Shown here one piece after another: positions 23,853-32,535 of a DNA stretch of 45,719 bases. A program made the translations under genes and the position numbers. The DNA is from JBHENN01 sp046262015 (GTDB taxonomy: Bacteria > Actinomycetota > CADDZG01 > WHSQ01). Every line of letters begins with the position of its first letter. Position 1 is the stretch's first letter. The DNA lies in the NCBI GenBank assembly GCA_046262015.1, contig JBHENN010000042.1:1-45719 (forward strand), read 5' to 3'. A model generated the notes under the pieces. It saw only the letters and a list, made by a program, of their open reading frames with translations. It was not told the DNA's origin and made no database searches.

Positions 23853-25163
23853 CTACTCCCCGAACGCCTTCTTGGCGTCCTTCTCCAGCGCCGCCGCGAT
23901 GCTCTCCGGGTCGTCCGGATTCTTCACGAAGTCCTGGAACCGCAGCCACAGCCCGCGTCCGCTCGTGCCGCCGAACTCGGGCGGCTGGAGGTCGGACATG
24001 TCGAAGCGGACCGACTCCGCGGTCGAGATCGCCTCTCCCGACCGGCGGGTGATGTCGTCCGGGTACACCGCGGTGTCGAGGTTCTGGTTGGCTGATGTCA
24101 TGCCTCCGCGCGACGCCCATACCTCTGCGGCTTCCGGCGTCGCGAGGTACGCGAGGAAGTCCTGCGCGGCCTCGTTGTCCGTCAGTGCCACCGCCGCGTC
24201 GCCGCCGCCGATCACTGCCGGCTCGGACCCGTCGATCGAGGGGAAGGCGAAGAAGTCGAAGTCCTCACCGGCGACCGCGCCTGCCTCTGCCGTGATGACG
24301 CCCGGCACGAAGTCCCCCTCGTACACGGTTGCCGCGGCGGGGTCCTCCGTGAACACCTGGTTGACCGATGTCTCGAAGTCCGTCTCCAGCGCGCCCTTGG
24401 TGCCACCCGCCAGGTTCGCCTCGTCGCTCACGAGCTCGGCGAACACGTTCAACGCGTCGATCACGGTCTGGTCGGTCCACGGGATCTCGTGGTTCGCCAG
24501 CTGGTCGTAGCTGTCGGGACCGGCGGTGCGAACGTAGATGTTCTCGAACCAGTCGGTGAGCGTCCACCCGTCGGCTCCGCCCATCGAGACCCAGGGGACA
24601 CCGGACGCATTGACGGTACCGGCAGTTTCGAGCATCTCGTCCCAGTCGGCCGGGGGCTCGACGCCGGCGTCCTGGAAGACGCCCACGTTGTACCACCACG
24701 TCGACTTGTTCGAGACCTTGTAATAGACGCCGTAGAGCGTGCCGTCGACGGAGCCGAGCTCGCTCCACACCGGCGAGAAGTTCTCCTCGAGGGCGGCGGC
24801 GACCTCGTCGGAGGCAGCTTGCAGGGCTCCGTCCGCGGCCAGCTGGCGGACGAGGCCGGGCTGGGCGATCAGGGCCACGTCCGGCGGGGCCCCACCTTCG
24901 ATCTTGCCGCCGAGGAACGCGGCCATGTCGTCGCCGGCCGAGGTGAACGTGGCCTCGTGACCGCTCTCTTCAGCGAACGCGTCCAGGACCGCTTCGAAGC
25001 TCGTCTTCTCCTCCCCGGTGAAGACGGCAGCCACCTCGATCGAACCACCCCCCTCTCCGTCGCCGGTGCCGTTGCCGGCATCGTCTGCGACCTCTCCACT
25101 GGTGCATGCGGTAGCGACCGTCGCGAGGATCGCTACGATCGTCCACAAACGCCGAAGTCTCAT
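23853..25163 (-). CDS. Carbohydrate ABC transporter substrate-binding lipoprotein (AglE-like)
   Basis: 436 residues. Lipoprotein signal with lipobox VATAC (Cys20), then an acidic Gly-rich linker (DDAGNGTGDGEGGG) and a periplasmic-binding fold of the cluster B/D sugar type: VFTGEEKTSFEAVLDAFAEE at the start, GVYYKVSNKSTWWYN (hinge and aromatic sugar contacts), WTLTDWFENIYVRTAG, and EAAQDFLAYLATPEAAEVW near the end. It captures sugar outside the membrane for the two permeases. AAGGAGG-like site before the ATG (GGAAGGAGCACGAC). Lies 27 bases after the ATPase gene. Substrate class inferred from similarity to alpha-glucoside binders. Confidence 0.88.
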   Translation of the reverse strand: MRLRRLWTIVAILATVATACTSGEVADDAGNGTGDGEGGGSIEVAAVFTGEEKTSFEAVLDAFAEESGHEATFTSAGDDMAAFLGGKIEGGAPPDVALIAQPGLVRQLAADGALQAASDEVAAALEENFSPVWSELGSVDGTLYGVYYKVSNKSTWWYNVGVFQDAGVEPPADWDEMLETAGTVNASGVPWVSMGGADGWTLTDWFENIYVRTAGPDSYDQLANHEIPWTDQTVIDALNVFAELVSDEANLAGGTKGALETDFETSVNQVFTEDPAAATVYEGDFVPGVITAEAGAVAGEDFDFFAFPSIDGSEPAVIGGGDAAVALTDNEAAQDFLAYLATPEAAEVWASRGGMTSANQNLDTAVYPDDITRRSGEAISTAESVRFDMSDLQPPEFGGTSGRGLWLRFQDFVKNPDDPESIAAALEKDAKKAFGE

Positions 25164-25190
25164 GTCGTGCTCCTTCCTTAGGTGGGGCCC

Positions 25191-26411
<1,221 letters not shown>

Positions 26412-26520
26412 GGAACCTCCCCCGTTGGCGGCCCTGTTCGGGGGACTGTAACGCAGACCGTGGCGCCGAGAGCCAGGGCCGGTACGGCGCGCCGCGCCGG
26501 CGGGGGCCGGTAGGTTCCAC

Positions 26521-26814
26521 ATGCCGGGAAGGACCCGATCAGGGAGCGAAGGCGCCACGACGACCCCCGAGTACTGGCCGGCCCAGATGCTCTTCCACCG
26601 TGGCCTCGGCGCGCTCTATCTCCTCGCGTTCGTCGCTCGCGCTCAACCAGTTCCGGCCGCTGTTGGGCGAGCGCTGCGGTCCGACCCGTTCCCCGGCGCG
26701 CGTCCACGCTACGTGCGCGCGCTGCTTTATCGGTACCGATTCACTACTCCCGTCGAGCGGCGTGAGGGGGGCGCGTGGTGGCACCGCACGCTGGTCGGGG
26801 AGTATCTTGCCGCC
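26521..26814 (+). pseudogene. Remnant of a lipase maturation factor family gene
   Basis: Three pieces in two frames recall the LMF1 family. The frame of ATG 26521 gives EYWPAQMLFHRGLGALYLLAF (family N-terminus). A second frame, 26636-26674, continues with LALNQFRPLLGER, the next conserved block. From about 26671 the first frame resumes with DPFPGARPRYVRALLYRYRF then TTPVERREGGAWWHRT, a block from the family's C-terminal end. So about 300 residues of the middle are gone and there are two frameshifts. Intact members have about 450 residues. Called by recalled family motifs, not alignment. It lies between the divergent ABC operon and the GNAT gene. Confidence 0.6.
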
Positions 26815-26863
26815 GGTCGCGCTCGACCGCTCCGGGGGTTGACGCACGGCCATGTGGCCGCGC

Positions 26864-26869
26864 CATACT
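26864..26869 (+). promoter_or_regulatory. -10 box of the GNAT gene (leaderless)
   Basis: CATACT ends 6 bases before GTG 26876; TTGACG at 26839-26844 is a good -35 with a slightly long 19-base spacer. Confidence 0.5.
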
Positions 26870-26875
26870 CAGGGT

Positions 26876-27466
26876 GTGGAAACGGCTTCTGGCGAGACGA
26901 TCCGTTCCGAGCGACTGGACCTGGTATCGACCGGCGCCCCCTTCATGCGGGCGGTCCTCGAGGGACGTCTCGAAGTCGCCCAAGGACTGGCCGGCATGGA
27001 GCTTCCCCCTGGATGGGACCGGCGCGCCGAATGGTTGCTGCGGGTCCGGCTGTCCCAGATAGAGAACGACCCCGCCACGGCGCCGTGGCTGCTTCGCCTG
27101 GTCAAGCTGCGCGCCACCGGAGCGATGGTGGGTCACGTCAACTTTCATGGGCCGCCGGACACCGAGGGATGGGCCGAGATCGGTTACGAGATCGAGCCGG
27201 AGCACCGAAAGCGCGGCTACGCGTCCGAAGCGTCTCGGGCGATGTTCTGGTGGGCGGCCGAACGTGGGGTCGCCTCGTTCCGCGCCTCGGTGGCGCCCGA
27301 TAACCAGGCGTCGCTCGCGTTGGTGCAGCGGCTCGGCTTCCACCGGATCGGCGAGCAGTGGGACGACCTCGACGGGTTGGAGCACGTGTTCGCGGCGAGC
27401 GTGGAGGAGTTACGCGCCGTCTCCGCCGCACCGGGCGCCGTGTCCACCTCGTCTCGCCCCCTGTAG
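26876..27466 (+). CDS. GNAT-family acetyltransferase
   Basis: 196 residues from GTG 26876. Begins SGETIRSERLDLVSTG, the usual entry strand of RimJ/RimL-type GNAT enzymes. Acetyl-CoA site: EIGYEIEPEHRKRGYASEAS, with the R/Q-x-x-G-x-G/A loop as RKRGYA, then SVAPDNQASLALVQRLGF, the conserved C-terminal Asn/Leu segment. It transfers an acetyl group to an amine; substrate unknown. There is no ribosome-binding site; the promoter position implies a leaderless message starting at this GTG. ATG 26852 is in frame but lies within the promoter. 11 bases before the enolase-superfamily gene. Confidence 0.85.
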   Translation: METASGETIRSERLDLVSTGAPFMRAVLEGRLEVAQGLAGMELPPGWDRRAEWLLRVRLSQIENDPATAPWLLRLVKLRATGAMVGHVNFHGPPDTEGWAEIGYEIEPEHRKRGYASEASRAMFWWAAERGVASFRASVAPDNQASLALVQRLGFHRIGEQWDDLDGLEHVFAASVEELRAVSAAPGAVSTSSRPL

Positions 27467-27477
27467 CTGGCCGCGCC

Positions 27478-28722
27478 GTGACCGAGAGGATCGCTCGCGT
27501 CGAGCTGTACCACTTCGCCTATCCGCTTCCCGCGACCTTCTATCCGAGTTGGATCCCGGGCTTCCCGCAGACCGAGAACCGCTGCACCCTCGTGCGCATC
27601 ATCACCACGGGCGGGGTCGAAGGATGGAGCGCCGGCCCCGCGCTGGCGCGCGAGCGGCGCGGGCTCGGCGACCTCCTCGGACCGTACCTGCTGGGTGAGG
27701 TCGCCGGGGTTGGGTTGATCCAGCAGCGGCTGCGCGAGATGAGCTATCTCGGCTGGCGCAACTGGTGGATCGAGCCGGCGATCTGGGACATCGTCGGGAA
27801 GATCGAGGACAAACCCGTTTGCGCGCTCCTCGGCGCGGGGGTACCCGCCGTCCGTGTGTATGCATCGACCGGGCAGCTCCGTACCCCTCCCGAGCTGATC
27901 GCGCGTGCCGAAGCGCACCGTGACGAGGGCTTCGACACGATCAAGCTGCGCGTGCACGAAGACGAGGCCACCGACGAGCAGGTGGTGCGGGAGACGACGG
28001 CTGCGGTGGGGGCCGAGCTCTCGATCGGCGTCGATGCCAACCAGGCGTGGCGCGTGTCCATCATCGCCGACGCGCCCCGGTGGGACCTCGATCGCGCTAC
28101 CCGGTTCGCGCGCCTGTGCGCCGACGCCGGGGTCGCATGGCTCGAGGAACCGCTGCCGATGGACGACTACGAAGGTCTCACCGAGCTGACGCGCCGCTCG
28201 CCGCTCCCGATCGCCGGCGGAGAGCTCCACACCGCGGGGTACCCCGAGCTCGCGATGATGGCGGCGCGCCGCTGCTACTCGATATTCCAGCCCGACGCGA
28301 TGTTCACCGGCGGCATCGATCAGACCTTCCGCCTGATCCGGTTGCTGCGCGACTTCGGCCTCGGGTACACGCCTCATACGTGGACCAACGGCGTGGGGTT
28401 GGCGGTGAACCTGCACCTGCTGGCGGCGTCGGGCTTCGCGGAAGAAACCCAGCTCGAGTACCCCCTGGATCCTCCGGGGTGGGTGCCGGAGGCGCGCGAC
28501 GCGATGCTCGAGCGCCCCTTCCTGCACGACCGCGGGGTGCTCGCGGTCCCGGACGGACCGGGCCTCGGGATCGCGATCGATCGCTCGGCGCTCCGCAAGC
28601 ACGGCCGGCGCTTCTTCGCCATGGACCGCAAGCGGCTCGTCGTGTCGGCGCTACGCGAGCGAGGCATCAAGGGCGCGCGCGCGATCGATGCGGCGCGCCG
28701 AGCGCGCGCCGGGCGCTTCTAG
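27478..28722 (+). CDS. Enolase-superfamily enzyme (mandelate racemase/muconate lactonizing type)
   Basis: 414 residues. N-terminal capping domain (starts RIARVELYHFAYPLP), then the TIM barrel. Acid/base and metal residues visible: catalytic Lys in TIKLRV (second position of the KxK motif is Arg), metal ligands Asp in GVDANQAW, Glu in WLEEPL and Glu in GGELHT, and the His of PHTWTNGV that places it in the mandelate-racemase subgroup. It should abstract an alpha proton from a carboxylate, as sugar-acid dehydratases and racemases do; the substrate cannot be assigned. The C-terminal tail is unusually basic (GRRFFAMDRKRLVVSALRER). GTG start directly after the GNAT gene; no clear ribosome-binding site. 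Confidence 0.85.
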   Translation: MTERIARVELYHFAYPLPATFYPSWIPGFPQTENRCTLVRIITTGGVEGWSAGPALARERRGLGDLLGPYLLGEVAGVGLIQQRLREMSYLGWRNWWIEPAIWDIVGKIEDKPVCALLGAGVPAVRVYASTGQLRTPPELIARAEAHRDEGFDTIKLRVHEDEATDEQVVRETTAAVGAELSIGVDANQAWRVSIIADAPRWDLDRATRFARLCADAGVAWLEEPLPMDDYEGLTELTRRSPLPIAGGELHTAGYPELAMMAARRCYSIFQPDAMFTGGIDQTFRLIRLLRDFGLGYTPHTWTNGVGLAVNLHLLAASGFAEETQLEYPLDPPGWVPEARDAMLERPFLHDRGVLAVPDGPGLGIAIDRSALRKHGRRFFAMDRKRLVVSALRERGIKGARAIDAARRARAGRF

Positions 28723-28912
28723 GTGAAGGACTGGGTCCGGGCGGCGTCCCGCGGCCTGCGCGAACCCGGCGGAACGGGTTGCACCAGGACCGCGGTGCAT
28801 CCCCCCGCACGTCACTGCCCGAACCCGCTAAGAAGGTTCTGCGCGTCCGGATACCACCGGGGGAGTAGGCGTCCGTACCTCACGGGACGATGACGCGGAC
28901 CGCGGTCCGGCT

Positions 28913-28918
28913 TACCGT
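28913..28918 (+). promoter_or_regulatory. -10 box of the histidine kinase gene (leaderless)
   Basis: TACCGT ends 7 bases before GTG 28926. The 203-base gap before it holds nothing else I can identify. Confidence 0.45.
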
Positions 28919-28925
28919 TCCTACA

Positions 28926-30092
28926 GTGACGACCGAGCCCGAGATGTTCCAGCCGCCCGGCTTCCCGAGAAGCCGTGTGGCCCTCCCCGCGCTCGTCGCC
29001 TTTGTCCAGGTGATCGGCACCGCGGTCGCCGCCGGCCACGAGCCGGCGCGCCGCCCGCTCGACCTGCTCGCCTTCGTCCTCCTGGGGGCCGGGCCCGGCG
29101 CTCTGGTCCTCCGGCGGACGTATCCGGTGGCCGTCCTCCTATTCACGTTCGCGATCACCTCCGTATACGAGCTGCTCGGGTACGCCGATGGGCCGGTCTT
29201 CTTCGCCGTTGCGGTCGCCGTCGTCGCAGCGACGATGCAGGGCCACCGGCGCGCGGCCATCCTTGTCACCGCTCTGGGCTACGGCGTGTTCGTCTGGGGT
29301 GAGTTCGCGCTCGGCCTCGGACCGGCGCCGGAGACACCCGAGGCAGTGGCGGTCGGGGCGTGGCTGGTTGCCCTCCTTACGATCGCCGAGGTGGTGCGGG
29401 TACGGCGGGAGCGCTTCCAGGAAGCGATGAGGACACGGGCGGAAGAGAGGAAGCGACGGGCGAGCGAGGAGCGCCTGCGCATCGCCCAGGAGCTGCACGA
29501 CGTCCTCGCCCACAACATCTCTCTCATAAACGTGCAAGCGGGCGTGGCCCTCCACCTCCTCGACGAACAGCCCGAGCGCGCCCGTCCCGCACTGAGCGCG
29601 ATCAAGGAAGCAAGCAACGCCGCGCTGGGTGAGCTGAGGTCGGTTCTCGACGTGCTTCGACGAGACAGCGACGCGGCCCCGCGCGCGCCCACGCCGGGCA
29701 TCGCGCAGCTCGGCCCGTTGATAGCCCGGACCGAGAGCGCGGGACTCACCGTCGTCATGCACACCCAGGGAGAGCCGCGGCCTCTTCCGGTCGCAGTGGA
29801 CCAGGCCGCGTTCCGGATCGTGCAGGAATCGCTCACGAACGTCACCCGCCACGCCGGGGCTGCGGCGGTCCGGATAGAGCTGACCTACGGGCCCGACGAT
29901 CTGACGATCGAGGTCCATGACGATGGTCGCGGGACACCAACTCAGCAGGGGACCGGTAAGGGCGTCGCCGGGATGACCGAGCGGGCCCTGGCGCTCGGCG
30001 GCGACCTGCGGGCCGAGCCGGCTCCCGACGGCGGCTTCGTGGTCCGCGCGCGACTGCCGTACGGCGCCGACGAGGGGGGCGAGGCCGGATGA
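28926..30092 (+). CDS. Sensor histidine kinase, NarL-partner (HisKA_3) type
   Basis: 388 residues. Four to five membrane helices (about 18-155) form a compact sensor with little extracytoplasmic sequence, like the DesK/LiaS-type intramembrane sensors. A charged linker (RVRRERFQEAMRTRAEERK) leads to the dimerisation domain with phospho-acceptor His191 in AQELHDVLAHNIS, and an HATPase domain with N-box IVQESLTNVTRHAG and G-boxes DDGRG and GKGVAGMTERALALGG. It phosphorylates the response regulator encoded next; stop and start codons overlap (ATGA). The signal is unknown. The leaderless start at GTG 28926 is supported by the -10 box; a longer in-frame start exists at 28890. Confidence 0.92.
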   Translation: MTTEPEMFQPPGFPRSRVALPALVAFVQVIGTAVAAGHEPARRPLDLLAFVLLGAGPGALVLRRTYPVAVLLFTFAITSVYELLGYADGPVFFAVAVAVVAATMQGHRRAAILVTALGYGVFVWGEFALGLGPAPETPEAVAVGAWLVALLTIAEVVRVRRERFQEAMRTRAEERKRRASEERLRIAQELHDVLAHNISLINVQAGVALHLLDEQPERARPALSAIKEASNAALGELRSVLDVLRRDSDAAPRAPTPGIAQLGPLIARTESAGLTVVMHTQGEPRPLPVAVDQAAFRIVQESLTNVTRHAGAAAVRIELTYGPDDLTIEVHDDGRGTPTQQGTGKGVAGMTERALALGGDLRAEPAPDGGFVVRARLPYGADEGGEAG

Positions 30093-30754
30093 TCCGGGTG
30101 GTGGTCGCCGACGACCAGGGGTTGGTGCGCGCGGGCTTCCGCGCCCTGCTGGATGCCCAGACCGATATCGAGGTGGTGGGCGAAGCAGACGATGGTCACG
30201 CCGCCATCGAACTGGCGAGGCGGCTTCAGCCCGACGTCGTGCTCATGGACATCCGCATGCCCGGCCTGGACGGGCTCGCCGCCACCCGAGCGATCGTGGG
30301 CGACGTCGCGCTGGGCGACGTCAAGGTCGTGATCCTGACGACGTTCGACCTCGACGAATACGTCTTCGAGGCGATCCGGGACGGGGCGAGCGGCTTCCTC
30401 GTCAAGAACACCGAACCGGCAGAGCTGATCCGGGGCGTGAGAGCCGTCGCCGAGGGCGACGCCCTCCTCTCGCCCGGGGTGACCCGTCGTCTCATCGCCG
30501 AGTTCGCCCTGCACGCCCGCCCGCCGCGCGCGCGCCGGTCTCTGGACGCGCTGACCGAGCGGGAGCGGGAGGTCATGGCGCTCGTGGCCGAGGGACTGTC
30601 GAACGACGAGATCGCGCAGCGGCTCTTCCTCAGCCCCGCCACCGCCAAGACCCACGTCAGCCGATCCATGGTCAAGCTGGGCGCGCGCGACCGCGCCCAG
30701 CTGGTGGTGTTCGCGTACGAATCGGGCCTCGTCCGCCCTGGGTGGGCCGATTAG
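30089..30754 (+). CDS. NarL/FixJ-family response regulator
   Basis: 221 residues. Receiver domain with acidic pocket ADD (8-9), phospho-acceptor Asp54 (VVLMDIRMPG), the conserved Thr of LTTFDLDEYV and Lys of FLVKNT. Linker, then a LuxR-type helix-turn-helix: LTEREREVMALVAEGLSNDE and IAQRLFLSPATAKTHVSR. It should bind DNA as a dimer once phosphorylated by the kinase encoded just upstream, with which it overlaps by 4 bases. Targets unknown; the SHOCT protein gene downstream is a candidate by position. A strong hairpin begins at the base after the stop codon. Confidence 0.95.
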   Translation: MIRVVVADDQGLVRAGFRALLDAQTDIEVVGEADDGHAAIELARRLQPDVVLMDIRMPGLDGLAATRAIVGDVALGDVKVVILTTFDLDEYVFEAIRDGASGFLVKNTEPAELIRGVRAVAEGDALLSPGVTRRLIAEFALHARPPRARRSLDALTEREREVMALVAEGLSNDEIAQRLFLSPATAKTHVSRSMVKLGARDRAQLVVFAYESGLVRPGWAD

Positions 30755-30776
30755 CCTTACCTCGCCGGAGGTAAGG
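30755..30776 (+). terminator. Perfect 9-bp hairpin after the two-component pair
   Basis: CCTTACCTC and GAGGTAAGG pair perfectly around a GCCG loop, starting right after the response-regulator stop; a G-run rather than a T-run follows. Confidence 0.7.
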
Positions 30777-30909
30777 GGGCCACGCTCTCGTGCCGCCCCC
30801 GAGGTAGCCGAGAACGGTCCCCCCGGATGACGACACGGGACGCCGCCGGACCGACCATGAGAGCAACCCAACAGACCGCCCCGGCGGTCGCGATGGAAAG
30901 GAGCTCGAC

Positions 30910-31155
30910 ATGGAGTCGGCATTCATGCTGGCTAACGAGGGCGCTCATGGAGGTGAGTGGTGGCCCATCTTCCCGCTGCTGTGGTTCGCTCTGATCGCAG
31001 GCGCGATCTTCTTCTTCGGCAAGCGCGCCCGCCGCGGGATGCAGCAGCACCCGTACCTCTCGGGCCAGGCCGTCCTCGCGGAGCGCTACGCCCGCGGTGA
31101 GATCAGCGAGCAGGAGTACCAGGATCGGCTGAAGGTCCTCAAGCAAGAGCGCTAG
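30910..31155 (+). CDS. SHOCT-domain membrane protein
   Basis: 81 residues. One membrane helix (about 18-37, WWPIFPLLWFALIAGAIFFF) and a C-terminal SHOCT motif: AVLAERYARGEISEQEYQDR then LKVL, the short oligomerisation helix pair found at the end of many bacterial proteins. A His/Gly-rich segment (GAHGGEWW) precedes the helix. AAAGGAG lies about 8 bases before the ATG. The gene is flanked by perfect hairpins at 30755 and 31167 and so is probably transcribed alone. SHOCT proteins with one helix often sit beside copper or two-component genes. Function unknown. Confidence 0.85.
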   Translation: MESAFMLANEGAHGGEWWPIFPLLWFALIAGAIFFFGKRARRGMQQHPYLSGQAVLAERYARGEISEQEYQDRLKVLKQER

Positions 31156-31166
31156 CGAATGTGGTC

Positions 31167-31196
31167 GAAGGGGGCCCCGGCGACGGGGCCCCCTTC
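31167..31196 (+). terminator. Perfect 12-bp hairpin after the SHOCT gene
   Basis: GAAGGGGGCCCC pairs with GGGGCCCCCTTC around the loop GGCGAC, beginning 11 bases after the stop codon. Very stable; no T-run. Confidence 0.8.
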
Positions 31197-31261
31197 GCCT
31201 CGCAGGGATACGCCGGCTTCGGTCGAAGTCTCAGGCAGCCACGAGAGGCTTTGGAGGACCG

Positions 31262-31939
31262 TTGAAGAAGATCCTGTTGGGCGGTTTGATCGCCGCCCTG
31301 GTGGTCGGGTCGCTGGGACTTCCCGCCGCAGCCAAGAAGAAGAAGAAGCAGGTGAAACCGGTGCCCACCGCCCTCTACCTTCACGGCAACGAGAGCATCG
31401 GCGAGGTCGAGGGCTTCCCGTTCATCGCCCCCGAAGGGTTCCTCGTGATGGACCCGACCGAGCCGGAGGGCACCGAGTCCAAGTCCAAGGGGATCACCAA
31501 TTACGTCGCGGGCCCCGTCTACGACTGCGCCGGCAACCTCTACTGGCCGGTCTGGATCGGGAACGTCGCCGGCACGATCAAGGGCGACATGAAGCTGACG
31601 TTCCACGCGAGGTCGACGCCCGGCAACGTGACCGTCAGGGTGTGGCCCGACGTCGCCTCGCAGCAGTGCGCGACCCAGGGGTTCTATCCCGAGCCCGTCG
31701 GTGAGGTGACGGTCGCTCTCCCGTCGGGGCAAGGAACGGTTGAAGCCGTGATCGAAGACGTCGACTTCGAGGCTGCGTCCGGGGTCATGATTCAGATCAG
31801 CCCCGAACGCAGCGCCGAGGCCGGCGGCCGACCGGTGTACCTCCCGTTCGTGGCTCGGGTCCTCTACGACGCGACGACCACCCCCTCTGTGCTCGAGTTC
31901 AGCTGCATCCCGGCGAGCGGGAGATCCTGCACGAAGTAG
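31262..31939 (+). CDS. Secreted protein with lysine patch after the signal peptide
   Basis: 225 residues from TTG 31262, with GGAGG spaced 5-6 bases upstream. Signal peptide (KKILLGGLIAALVVGSLGLPAA) followed at once by AKKKKKQVKP, then a beta-rich domain beginning TALYLHGNESIGEVEG and containing three to four cysteines (VYDCAGN; QQCATQG; FSCIPASGRSC). The same signal-plus-lysine layout occurs in the protein at 11540-12013. The fold may be a carbohydrate-binding-like sandwich (Asn/Asp-rich strand NVTVRVWPDV), but I recognise no family. Probably surface-exposed. Confidence 0.75.
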   Translation: MKKILLGGLIAALVVGSLGLPAAAKKKKKQVKPVPTALYLHGNESIGEVEGFPFIAPEGFLVMDPTEPEGTESKSKGITNYVAGPVYDCAGNLYWPVWIGNVAGTIKGDMKLTFHARSTPGNVTVRVWPDVASQQCATQGFYPEPVGEVTVALPSGQGTVEAVIEDVDFEAASGVMIQISPERSAEAGGRPVYLPFVARVLYDATTTPSVLEFSCIPASGRSCTK

Positions 31940-31944
31940 CGCGC

Positions 31945-31950
31945 TAGGCT
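31945..31950 (+). promoter_or_regulatory. -10 box (leaderless) of the PH-like protein gene
   Basis: TAGGCT ends 7 bases before GTG 31958. Confidence 0.45.
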
Positions 31951-31957
31951 CGGCCGG

Positions 31958-32278
31958 GTGCGAGCGAGGGTCGTCGAGACCGAGGTCAAGACCCGTCGCT
32001 TCGCTCGTCCTCTCCGGGTCCGCATCGACCTGCATGGCGTGTCGACCGGCGCGCCTGGGTCGCGCAGGGTGATCAGGTGGGAGTGGATCGAGTCGATCGA
32101 CGTCCGCAAAGACGGGCTCGTCATCAGGGCTTCCCGTGGTGCGATCGAGCTTCCGGACGGCACCTTCGGTCTCGAGTCGGAGCGTCTGGCGGAGCTCCTC
32201 GAGGCGGCGCGCGCGATCGAGCGCCGTGCGGACGTCATCGGTCGCCTCTCCGCGCCGCCCGACGCGGAGCGGGTCTAG
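31958..32278 (+). CDS. Small protein, possible bacterial PH-like domain
   Basis: 106 residues from GTG 31958. The strand pattern (RPLRVRIDLHGVS, then RVIRWEWIESIDVRKDGLVI and a C-terminal helix LAELLEAARAIERR) resembles the small bacterial PH-like domains that begin with the tract 'W..I..I.....GL.I'. It would be cytoplasmic and has no signal or membrane segment. No ribosome-binding site, consistent with leaderless expression. It stands 21 bases before a short membrane-protein gene and upstream of the acidic peptide-JmjC unit; a link to those is not shown. Confidence 0.6.
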   Translation: MRARVVETEVKTRRFARPLRVRIDLHGVSTGAPGSRRVIRWEWIESIDVRKDGLVIRASRGAIELPDGTFGLESERLAELLEAARAIERRADVIGRLSAPPDAERV

Positions 32279-32299
32279 GTATGCATCGGGGCGCCGATC

Positions 32300-32476
32300 A
32301 TGGGATGGATCGCCGAGGCGTACGACCCTCGTGCCGCTCTCGCGACGGGAGGTGTGGCGACGATCGCGGCGTGCGCCTACGGGTTCCTCTCCCTCCGGGC
32401 GCTGAAGCTGCGGCGCGCCGGGAGGACGCAGCCCGATGAGGAGGAGCATCCCGAGTTGGAGCTCGGGGCCGGCTAG
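32300..32476 (+). CDS. 58-residue single-helix membrane protein
   Basis: A short frame from ATG 32300 encodes MGWIAEAYDPRAALATGG, one membrane helix (about 14-33, with ATIAACAYGFLSLRALKL at its end), a basic stop-transfer patch (KLRRAGR) and an acidic tail (DEEEHPELELGAG). The order helix, positive patch, acidic tail and the absence of in-frame stops support a real gene, but there is no good ribosome-binding site. It lies between the PH-like gene and the acidic peptide gene. Function unknown. Confidence 0.5.
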   Translation: MGWIAEAYDPRAALATGGVATIAACAYGFLSLRALKLRRAGRTQPDEEEHPELELGAG

Positions 32477-32491
32477 CCGGCGGACGCGCTG

Positions 32492-32500
32492 TATTAGTGT
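32492..32500 (+). promoter_or_regulatory. Putative -10 region of the acidic peptide operon
   Basis: TATTAGTGT contains TAGTGT (a TAnnnT box) and TATTAG; it would give a leader of about 28-35 bases ahead of ATG 32536. No clear -35. Confidence 0.35.
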
Positions 32501-32535
32501 CGGGCAGTCATCGCGTCGAGAACGGGAGGTTCGAG

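Noticed and set aside
27217..28602. Minus-strand open frame of 461 codons
   Set aside because: Antisense to the enolase-superfamily gene, whose catalytic residues are all readable on the plus strand.
28723..28925. Possible tRNA or small RNA in the 203-base gap before the histidine kinase
   Set aside because: I looked for a cloverleaf and a TpsiC-type GGTTC-AA-TCC arm; only a partial GGTTC occurs and the stems do not pair.
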